Source: Bacteroidota bacterium (GTDB lineage: Bacteria; Bacteroidota; Bacteroidia; Bacteroidales; UBA4417). From it: 64,000 nucleotides of DNA. The first letter of the stretch is position 1. Each line of letters opens with the position of its first letter. The DNA lies in NCBI GenBank assembly GCA_013376995.1, contig JACAAZ010000001.1, positions 109,486 to 173,485 of the forward strand. The letters run 5' to 3'. The notes below the pieces were generated by a model that saw only the letters and a list, made by a program, of their open reading frames with translations, did not search any database and was not told where the DNA came from. Shown piece by piece: positions 1 through 6,901 of this stretch. The position numbers and the translations under genes were made by a program.

Positions 1-2
1 GA

Positions 3-1061
3 TATGGTATTATGCCCCTTGTCGTATTGGGTTTTGCGGGTGCATTGCTGCATACGCTAAATCATTCCCTTTTCAAATCAGTCCTGTTCTATGCATCCGG
101 CAATGTTTACCAGGCTACTCATACAATGAACCTGGAACGGCTTGGCGGGCTAATAAAAAAGATGCCTAAAACATCCCTGGTATTTCTGGTTGCAGCAATG
201 GCTATTTGCGGACTTCCGCCGTTCAATGGGTTTATATCTGAATTCCTGATCTATTCAGGTATATTATCGGGGTTAAAATCCGCCAACCTGACACTGGTAT
301 GGATGTTGGCATTTGCAATATTAGGTCTAGTTTCAATTGGTGGACTGGCTATCATGTGCTTTACCAAAGCTTTTGGTAGCGTATTTCTAGGAAGTCCGCG
401 TCAAACCCTTCGTTCTAATCCTGAAGAAGCCGGGCCTCTTTCTTTGTTTCCACTTTATGCAGGAATTCTGTTGATTGTTCTCATTGGAATTTTCCCATCA
501 CTAGTATTCCAGGTGTTGAATAAGCCTGTTTCCCAGTTTGTGTCAATATCAGGGATGCCGGTTCAGGCTGAGGGTTTGCTTTCATTTCCTGGATTAAACT
601 GGATTGGAGTAGCTTCAGCCGGGATTTTTGGAGTGGTGGGGATACTGATGTTCATTCGCTGGAAAGTTACACATAAAAGAGAGATCGTAACCGGCCCAAC
701 CTGGGGATGTGGATATGTGGCACCGAACCCACGCATGCAATACACTGCAAGTTCTTATGTCAGAACCTACAGAAAATTAGCCGAGCCGATGCTTTCCATT
801 GATGTAAAAAAGACAGAAATCTCCGGGATTTTTCCTGAGGTTGGAAAACATGAAACTCATCCTTACGACAAGGCCGAATCCTGGATTATTGATTTTCCTG
901 TGCGACAGCTGCAGGTTTTTATCAACAGGTTTTCCTTCCTTCAGAATGGCAAGTTACAGGTGTATATCTTGTATGGCGTTCTCTTTATTTCGCTGATTCT
1001 TATCATTCCTTTGGTGTATGATAAGATAGTTTCGGCGATTCAACTTCTTAACCAGATGTAA
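3..1061 (+). CDS. hyfB: HyfB-like antiporter subunit of an Ehr/hydrogenase-4-type complex (5' partial)
   Basis: The reading frame is open to the window edge (codons from base 3), so this is the C-terminal 352 residues of a protein whose family is usually about 650-680 residues; the ATG at 12 is an internal Met. The visible start HTLNHSLFKSVLFYASG is the charged broken-helix signature of NuoL/HyfB antiporter-like subunits, followed by several membrane segments. A hydrophilic stretch with TWGCGY and RMQYTASSY, typical of HyfB tails, precedes a last membrane helix near residue 330. It should pump ions in the membrane arm. The next gene starts one base after the stop. Family assignment is firm; whether the complex is a hydrogenase is doubtful (see the large subunit). 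Confidence 0.9.
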   Translation, partial: YGIMPLVVLGFAGALLHTLNHSLFKSVLFYASGNVYQATHTMNLERLGGLIKKMPKTSLVFLVAAMAICGLPPFNGFISEFLIYSGILSGLKSANLTLVWMLAFAILGLVSIGGLAIMCFTKAFGSVFLGSPRQTLRSNPEEAGPLSLFPLYAGILLIVLIGIFPSLVFQVLNKPVSQFVSISGMPVQAEGLLSFPGLNWIGVASAGIFGVVGILMFIRWKVTHKREIVTGPTWGCGYVAPNPRMQYTASSYVRTYRKLAEPMLSIDVKKTEISGIFPEVGKHETHPYDKAESWIIDFPVRQLQVFINRFSFLQNGKLQVYILYGVLFISLILIIPLVYDKIVSAIQLLNQM

Positions 1062-1062
1062 G

Positions 1063-1968
1063 ATGCTGAGCTTTATCCTGATCATACTAGCCGCTTCCAT
1101 CTTTACCGGGATTGTAAACCGGGTAAGAAGTTTAGTTTCCGGTAGAAAAGGCCCCGGGCTTTTCCAGCCTATACGTGATGTTGTCCGGCTCTTCAGGAAA
1201 GGATCCGTTTATAGTGATACCTGCAGCTGGATATTCAAACTGGCCCCGAGTGTGAGCATGGCCACTGTCCTGATGGCAATGTTGGTTATCCCCTTTGCAA
1301 GAACAAAGGGAGTTCTTTCATTTGAGGGTGATTTTGTGTTTTTTGCTTATGTGCTGGCACTTGGGAAATTCTTTTCCATAATAGCATCCTGGGATACCGG
1401 CAACAGTTTCGAAGGAATGGGTGCAAGCAGGGAGGCCTTGTATTCGACCCTGGCAGAACCAGCGTTCTTTATCCTGATCGGTTCATTTGCCATGTTAACG
1501 GGATACACTTCGTTTTATGACATCTTCAGGACCCTTCATTTCGGGTCCTATATCTCATACTTGCTGGGCTTACTGGCAACTTTTGTATTGATCACACTGG
1601 CAATGATCGAGAACAGCCGCATGCCGGTTGATGATCCTAGGACCCATCTTGAACTTACCATGATCCATGAGGTGATGATACTTGATAACAGTGGATTTGA
1701 CCTAGGATTGATCCTTTCAACATCTTACCTGAAATTTGCCCTGTACGGAGCCCTGATCGCCAATTTCTTCATTGATATCATGCCCTGGTACATTGCAATT
1801 CCATCCTTTTTTGGCATTCAGTTCCTGGTTGCAATAGCAGTCGGGATATGGGAATCGTTCACTGCCAGGTTCAGGATGAGTCATAATCCGCAATTCATCT
1901 TTATCCTGTCATCAGTTTCGCTCCTCATATTTTTTGGAGTGATGCTGGTTCTTCACATGTTCAATTAA
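1063..1968 (+). CDS. hyfC: HyfC/NuoH-like membrane anchor subunit
   Basis: 301 residues, complete, very hydrophobic (about eight membrane segments). It belongs to the NuoH/HycD/HyfC family, which connects the soluble arm to the antiporter subunits. Seen in the sequence: GRKGPGLFQPIRD at residues 27-39, the loop that contacts the large and small subunits, and ENSRMPVDDP followed by THLELTMIHE near residues 185-205, the conserved acidic loop implicated in coupling electron transfer to ion movement. Both loops are intact, although the catalytic subunit downstream has lost its metal ligands. It sits between hyfB and hyfE with almost no spacing, so translation is probably coupled. Confidence 0.93.
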   Translation: MLSFILIILAASIFTGIVNRVRSLVSGRKGPGLFQPIRDVVRLFRKGSVYSDTCSWIFKLAPSVSMATVLMAMLVIPFARTKGVLSFEGDFVFFAYVLALGKFFSIIASWDTGNSFEGMGASREALYSTLAEPAFFILIGSFAMLTGYTSFYDIFRTLHFGSYISYLLGLLATFVLITLAMIENSRMPVDDPRTHLELTMIHEVMILDNSGFDLGLILSTSYLKFALYGALIANFFIDIMPWYIAIPSFFGIQFLVAIAVGIWESFTARFRMSHNPQFIFILSSVSLLIFFGVMLVLHMFN

Positions 1969-1980
1969 AATGAAGGAAAG

Positions 1981-2610
1981 ATGATAGATGTCCTGTTGAT
2001 AATCTTCGCCAGTAGTTTGCTTTACGTGAGTATAGCCAACCGTTTGCTTACCTACATCAAGATACTCTCCTTCCAGGGTGTGTTGCTCTTTGGAGTAGCC
2101 TTCCTAGAACTGAATGAAATGAGTACAATTAACCTCGTTTTTATCCTTCTTGAAACCATCATCTTCAAGGCAATTGCAGTTCCTATGTTTATCAATTATG
2201 TGATAAAACGGAATAATATTACCCGGGAAGCTGAACCATTTCTGCCAAATTTTATTTCACTTATCATAGTAACGCTGATCATTATTAGTACCATAATATT
2301 GTCCACTTCCATTTCTGATCCCTATCTGAATAAAACGTTTTTCATAGTTGCACTGGCAACTATTTTCAGCGGCTTATACATCATAGCCACCAGGAAGAAG
2401 GTTATTACCCATGTTATGGGATATATGATCATAGAGAACGGAGTGTTTATCCTTTCCCTGGCTGTTGGAAATGAAATGCCCATGCTTGTAAACCTTGGTA
2501 TCATGCTCGATATTTTTGCGAGTGTTCTTATACTGGGAATATTTGTAAATAAAATTGGTGATATACTTAAGGGTGTGGATGTCAATCAATTGAGGCACCT
2601 TAGAGATTAA
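1981..2610 (+). CDS. hyfE: HyfE-like membrane subunit
   Basis: 209 residues, starting at ATG 1981, 12 bases after the preceding stop. About six hydrophobic segments with a short basic loop (KRNNITREAEPF) near residue 78. Size, position between HyfC and HyfF and the pattern of helices match hydrogenase-4 component E, which corresponds to a NuoK-like small antiporter subunit with extra N-terminal helices. The C-terminus (GDILKGVDVNQLRHLRD) is the hydrophilic tail commonly seen in this family. The role is structural and ion-conducting in the membrane arm; no cofactor motif is expected or seen. Confidence 0.88.
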   Translation: MIDVLLIIFASSLLYVSIANRLLTYIKILSFQGVLLFGVAFLELNEMSTINLVFILLETIIFKAIAVPMFINYVIKRNNITREAEPFLPNFISLIIVTLIIISTIILSTSISDPYLNKTFFIVALATIFSGLYIIATRKKVITHVMGYMIIENGVFILSLAVGNEMPMLVNLGIMLDIFASVLILGIFVNKIGDILKGVDVNQLRHLRD

Positions 2611-2628
2611 AACTGGTTTAAAAATACT

Positions 2629-4056
2629 ATGATTATTATATACCTGATAGCTGCTATTGCATTGAGTTTGGGATTATTCCTGAACCGGAGCACACTGGTC
2701 AATAACCTGCTGCTATTGGTTTTTGTTGTGCTCCAGGCAGGATTTACCATTTATGAATGCTTCAACCTGAATACAATCCAGTTCGGGTTTTTCAAGCCTG
2801 ATGCGATAGCTGTTTTGCTTCTGATAACGCTTAGTATTGTCAGTATCCCTGCAATTTTCCACAGCCATATATACCTGGTTACTCATCGGGAAACCAAACC
2901 CAGGGTCAGGGCAATCTATTTCTCAGCCATGGTTTTGCTGATCACTTCAATAGGCATGGCTTACCTGGCTAACCATATTGCTGTCACCTGGATCTTTGTC
3001 GAAATAACTACCCTCTGCGCATCTGCACTTATTTATCATCATCGGAATGAACGTTCGCTCGAAGGTACCTGGAAGTATGTCTTTATCTGTGCAATCTCGG
3101 TTTCATTCATCTTTATCGGGATTCTTTTCCTGAGTATGGCTATGCAACAGGCCGGGTCGACAGACCTTTCCTTTGCAAACCTGCTGGTGAAGGCACCCAT
3201 GCTGAATATGTTCTGGCTGCGGTTATCCTTTCTATTCATCTTTACCGGCTTTACAGCAAAACTGGGACTTGTGCCCATGTATACTGCTGGGATTGATGCC
3301 AAGGATAAAGCGCCTGCGCCGGCAGCGGCACTCTTTTCAACGGTCCTGATGAACATGGGATTCCTTGGGATATTCAGGGTTTATGTAGTTATTTCTCATA
3401 CTCCGTTGCATTCCTGGGCCAATAATGTTATCCTGATAGCTGCATTCCTTTCGGTCTTTGTAGCAGCTGTGTATATGATGAAGGTGAAGAACATCAAGCG
3501 GATGTTCGCCTATTCGAGTATAGAACAGATGGGTATTGCCATGCTTGGATTCGCTGCAGGCGGTATTGGTTATTACGCAGCGATCCTGCATATCATCCTT
3601 CATTCCTTTGTAAAATCCAGCTTGTTCTTCCAGTTTAACCAGGTTTACCGAATCTATCAAAGCAAAAGTATTTACGATACAGGAAATTATTTCAAGTACA
3701 ATGTAACCGGCGCAATGGTTCTTCTGTTCGGCTTCCTCTTCATAACTGCCATGCCACCTTCTGGAATGTTTGTAAGTGAATTTATGGTATTCCGGTCAAT
3801 GTTCGTTGCACACCATATTCTCCTTCTGGTCGCTGTACTTATACTTTTAACGGTAATTATATGGGCTTTTGGAAAGAGCATGTTCAAACTTCTGTTTGCT
3901 CCACCTGTTGGATTTGATGAATCCTCTGTTGTGAAAATAAATCCTTTGCTCTCATTGTCACAATTTGCATTGCTGGGGTTATCAGTTTACCTGGGGCTCA
4001 ATCCCCCGGCCCAGTTTGTTGCATTGATAAAGGAAGCCATCATTAATTTACCGTGA
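2629..4056 (+). CDS. hyfF: HyfF-like antiporter subunit
   Basis: 475 residues with about 13-14 membrane helices; NuoN/NuoM/HyfF family of antiporter-like subunits. Typical elements are TWIFVEITTLCASALIYHHR near residue 125 (the conserved Glu of the proton path), the GFTAKLGLVPMYT segment with its central Lys near 215, and HIILHSFVKSSLFF near 325. It is a second putative ion-pumping module next to the HyfB-like one, so the complex appears to have at least two. It starts 18 bases after hyfE and ends 4 bases before the large subunit. Confidence 0.92.
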   Translation: MIIIYLIAAIALSLGLFLNRSTLVNNLLLLVFVVLQAGFTIYECFNLNTIQFGFFKPDAIAVLLLITLSIVSIPAIFHSHIYLVTHRETKPRVRAIYFSAMVLLITSIGMAYLANHIAVTWIFVEITTLCASALIYHHRNERSLEGTWKYVFICAISVSFIFIGILFLSMAMQQAGSTDLSFANLLVKAPMLNMFWLRLSFLFIFTGFTAKLGLVPMYTAGIDAKDKAPAPAAALFSTVLMNMGFLGIFRVYVVISHTPLHSWANNVILIAAFLSVFVAAVYMMKVKNIKRMFAYSSIEQMGIAMLGFAAGGIGYYAAILHIILHSFVKSSLFFQFNQVYRIYQSKSIYDTGNYFKYNVTGAMVLLFGFLFITAMPPSGMFVSEFMVFRSMFVAHHILLLVAVLILLTVIIWAFGKSMFKLLFAPPVGFDESSVVKINPLLSLSQFALLGLSVYLGLNPPAQFVALIKEAIINLP

Positions 4057-4060
4057 TAAG

Positions 4061-5560
4061 ATGAAAGCTGTAAGCATCCATAATAATCAGTCCATCCCGG
4101 TAAAATCAATACCGGATCTCAGCTACACTGAATTCCTGGAAGCTAATACCTCCCTGGTTATCAATGACCGTGAAAATCATTGTGTAAACTATTTTGGATT
4201 TCCCTTCGAAGATGGAATAAGGCTGGTTTGTTGCATTGCCAATGACCATGATCATCTCATCCATATTTCCTCAACTTTACTGAATATTGATCGGGAGTAT
4301 CCATCTTTTTCTTCACTTCATCTTTCATTTGAAAAGTTTGAACGGGAGATTCACGAGAATTTTGGAATAAAATACCTGGACCATCCCTGGCTTAAACCGG
4401 TCAGGTTTCCTTTCAATCAATACGATACAGCTAACACTATTGCCAACTATCCCTTCTTCCAGGTTTCCGGGGAGGAAATCCATGAAGTAGGAGTGGGGCC
4501 CATTCATGCCGGGGTCATAGAACCCGGTCATTTCAGGTTTAGCTGCAATGGGGAACAGATATTGCACATGGAAATCCAACTTGGCTACCAGCATAGGGGG
4601 ATTGAATACCTATTACTTGAGAAAAAGAAGTTGCTTCAAAGGACGACCATTGCCGAGTCAATAGCCGGGGATACAGTTGCAGGACATACAACAGCTTTTA
4701 TCAATCTCTTTGAAAGCCTTTCAGGTTTTAAAGCTACCGAAGACTTGAGATTCTCAAGGATGCTGGCACTTGAGCTGGAGAGGATTGCAATGCACACGGC
4801 CGATCTGAGCGCACTCTGCACAGATATAGCCTATCAATTAGGTAGTGCTGTTTATGGACGGTTACGCACACCCATCATTAACTTTCTCCAGGTATGGTGT
4901 GGGAACAGGTTAGCTAAGGGCTTGCTGCGTCCTGGTATGACTCATTTTCCTTTTACCCAGGCATTAGCAGAAAAATTAAATGCTGTTTTGGATTCCTTCG
5001 AGCCGGATTTTATAGAGATGTCCAAGAAGCTTTTCAGCCTTCCTTCAGCCTTATCCCGATTTGAGAAAACAGGAGTCGTATCTGAGGAACAGCTTTTAGA
5101 AATGGGTTGTGTAGGAATGGCAGCAAGGATGTATGGAGTTTCGAGAGATGTTAGGTTTTCTCATCCGCATGATCTCTATTCAGATATTCAACATGAACTT
5201 ATCATTAAACACCATGGGGATGTCTATTCAAGAGCCCAGATCAGGAAGCAGGAGATCATACAATCCATTGCCTTTATTAGGGAAATGCTCAAGTCAATTC
5301 CTGAACCAAAAGAAGCAGGTGAAGACTTGCAACCAATGGGAAAAAATATGTTAGCGCTATCATTGGTTGAAGGTTGGAGAGGTGAGATATGTCATTGCGC
5401 AATAACGGATTCATCCGGAGAACTTGAAGTTTATAAAGTTAAGGACCCTTCTTTCCATAACTGGTTGGCCTTAGCCATGTCAGTGAGGAACAATGAGATA
5501 TCTGATTTCCCCATCTGCAACAAGAGTTTCAATTTGTCTTATTGTGGTCACGATTTGTAA
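4061..5560 (+). CDS. hyfG: HyfG/NuoCD-like large subunit lacking the Ni-Fe cysteines
   Basis: 499 residues: an N-terminal NuoC-like domain (about 1-130, ending in HPWLKPVRFP) fused to a NuoD/hydrogenase large-subunit domain (about 140-499, beginning with the typical GVGPIHAGVIEPGHFRF). In real [NiFe]-hydrogenases the N-terminal metal motif is RxCGxC. Here the same place reads AESIAGDTVAGH (residues 198-209) with no cysteine. The C-terminal DPCxxC motif is replaced by DPSFHN (462-467), and there is no cleavable tail. The protein therefore cannot bind Ni-Fe in the standard way. This fits energy-converting hydrogenase-related (Ehr) complexes and complex I. Its electron donor and acceptor cannot be read from the sequence. 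Confidence 0.93.
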   Translation: MKAVSIHNNQSIPVKSIPDLSYTEFLEANTSLVINDRENHCVNYFGFPFEDGIRLVCCIANDHDHLIHISSTLLNIDREYPSFSSLHLSFEKFEREIHENFGIKYLDHPWLKPVRFPFNQYDTANTIANYPFFQVSGEEIHEVGVGPIHAGVIEPGHFRFSCNGEQILHMEIQLGYQHRGIEYLLLEKKKLLQRTTIAESIAGDTVAGHTTAFINLFESLSGFKATEDLRFSRMLALELERIAMHTADLSALCTDIAYQLGSAVYGRLRTPIINFLQVWCGNRLAKGLLRPGMTHFPFTQALAEKLNAVLDSFEPDFIEMSKKLFSLPSALSRFEKTGVVSEEQLLEMGCVGMAARMYGVSRDVRFSHPHDLYSDIQHELIIKHHGDVYSRAQIRKQEIIQSIAFIREMLKSIPEPKEAGEDLQPMGKNMLALSLVEGWRGEICHCAITDSSGELEVYKVKDPSFHNWLALAMSVRNNEISDFPICNKSFNLSYCGHDL

Positions 5561-5577
5561 AAGCAAGCCCGAAAATC

Positions 5578-6321
5578 ATGTTAGACAATCTCAAAATACT
5601 ATATCACCAGGGGAAGCAATACATTCCTGACCTCACTAAGGCTGAAGTTCCGGGCATTTTTCGGGGTAGGCCTGTTATCAGCGCTTCTGAAGTTGACGAG
5701 GCGAAACTTGTTGAGCTTTGTCCTACCGGTGCAATCCAGGCAAACCCTGTTTCTATTGACTTGGGAAAATGCACGTTTTGTGGGGAGTGCGCTTTTGCAT
5801 TTCCAGGTAAAATCCAATTTACCAAAGATTATAAGCTTTCGGTAAATTCCAGAACCGATCTTGTGATTATTGAAGGCAGTGATAAACCACTGGAATTAAG
5901 ACCAGAGTTGATCAGGAAAGAAATCAAATCCTTTTTTGGAGGTTCGCTTAAATTGCGCCAGGTATCTGCCGGAGGTGATAATAGCTGTGAATTGGAGCTG
6001 AATGCTTGCGGAAATGTGAATTTCGATATGGGAAGGTACGGGATTGAATTTGTGGCTTCTCCCCGCCATGCAGATGGTATTGTCATTACTGGCCCGATCC
6101 CGGCTAATATGGCTGAGCCTTTACAGATTTGTTTTGATGCCACACCCGATCCTAAACTGATCATCCTGGTTGGTACGGATGCCATCAGTGGTGGCATCTT
6201 CGAAGGCAGTCCCGCTCTTGACCGCAGTTTCCTGGATAAATATAAAGTTGATCTTTACGTACCGGGAAATCCTGTTCATCCATTGACCTTCATCAATGGT
6301 GTTCTTTCACTCATAAGGTAA
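5578..6321 (+). CDS. hyfI: Ferredoxin-NuoB fusion (HyfI-like small subunit) with a depleted cluster set
   Basis: 247 residues from ATG 5578, 17 bases after the large subunit; a TTG at 5542 would overlap that gene and is less likely. The N-terminal part is a ferredoxin-like domain with CPTGAI at 48 and C65xxC68xxC71. In a 2[4Fe-4S] fold these four cysteines form exactly one complete cluster; the ligands of the other are absent (F75 replaces the last Cys). The C-terminal part is NuoB/HycG-like, with SGGIF and YVPGNP. Of four proximal-cluster cysteines only C137 remains: the first position is lost, the third reads TDA (200-202) and the fourth is N231. The reading frame is undamaged, so the protein is probably expressed. 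Last gene of the operon. Confidence 0.9.
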   Translation: MLDNLKILYHQGKQYIPDLTKAEVPGIFRGRPVISASEVDEAKLVELCPTGAIQANPVSIDLGKCTFCGECAFAFPGKIQFTKDYKLSVNSRTDLVIIEGSDKPLELRPELIRKEIKSFFGGSLKLRQVSAGGDNSCELELNACGNVNFDMGRYGIEFVASPRHADGIVITGPIPANMAEPLQICFDATPDPKLIILVGTDAISGGIFEGSPALDRSFLDKYKVDLYVPGNPVHPLTFINGVLSLIR

Positions 6322-6405
6322 ATTGCAGATTGATCCTGGTTAAAGGTTGGCGTCTGAAGTGTAAAGTTTTTTTATAGATCCATTGCCGAATTTTCAATTT
6401 ACCTT

Positions 6406-6461
6406 CACGCCCTCACGCCCTCACGTCCTCACACTCTCCCGCCCTCACGCCCTCACGCCCA
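6406..6461 (+). repeat. 8-bp tandem repeat, CACGCCCT type
   Basis: Seven consecutive 8-bp units: CACGCCCT three times exactly or with one change, two diverged units (CACACTCT, CCCGCCCT), then CACGCCCT and CACGCCCA. It fills the space between the convergent ends of the hyfI-like gene and the YciI-like gene, stopping just before the latter's stop codon. It is non-coding by position; no function is known. Confidence 0.85.
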
Positions 6462-6463
6462 TA

Positions 6464-6865
6464 TCAGTTCTTCCCGCCAACAATAATACTCCCCGGTCCA
6501 TACCACGGCCTGATTTCCATTTTCAGCCTCCCCGCCTGGACTGCCGGATCCGTTTCGGTTACTTTCCTAGCTTCTTCAACGGTTGGGACATCCAGAATGA
6601 AAATGCCCATCACTTCACCATCATCAAGAAAAGGCCCGGCTAAAACAAGTTTCTTCTCTTCAAATAACCGGCTGATATTATTAAGGTGAGCCTCCTGGAT
6701 TTTAGCAGCCGTTATACTGTCCTGGCTCCGGTTAGGGCCTTTCGACAGGAAGACCATAAAGTACTGCTTCATATCCCATTCCTTCTCAATTTTGGTTTGA
6801 GCGGCAGATGTCAGGCTGAGTAGTATCAGCGAAATTACCAGGATTGATAAATTGATTGCTTTCAT
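6464..6865 (-). CDS. Exported YciI-like protein
   Basis: 133 residues from ATG at 6865; a GTG three codons upstream is possible but gives a poorer signal peptide. Residues 1-22 form a signal peptide ending in SAAQ. The rest matches the YciI/YCII-related fold: a small ferredoxin-like alpha-beta domain with MKQYFMVFLSKGPNR, an AHLNNISRLFEEKKLVLAGPF segment, the acidic DDGEVMGIFILD strand, and ETDPAVQAGRLKMEIRPWY at the end. The catalytic or binding role of such exported YciI proteins is not known. It is probably the distal member or an independent gene after the fused E1 gene on the same strand. Confidence 0.75.
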   Translation of the reverse strand: MKAINLSILVISLILLSLTSAAQTKIEKEWDMKQYFMVFLSKGPNRSQDSITAAKIQEAHLNNISRLFEEKKLVLAGPFLDDGEVMGIFILDVPTVEEARKVTETDPAVQAGRLKMEIRPWYGPGSIIVGGKN

Positions 6866-6901
6866 TTGATTCACGGGGTGACTATAGTCTCGGGGTGACT
6901 G

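Noticed and set aside
5542..5577. Upstream TTG start for the hyfI-like gene
   Set aside because: It overlaps the large-subunit gene and adds residues with no family likeness; ATG 5578 is preferred.
4061..6321. Working formate-hydrogenlyase or group 4 hydrogenase
   Set aside because: The Ni-Fe cysteines and most proximal-cluster cysteines are missing, and no formate dehydrogenase gene is in view.
6383..6643. Forward frame over the 8-bp repeat and the YciI-like gene
   Set aside because: It is antisense to a recognised protein and starts in the repeat.
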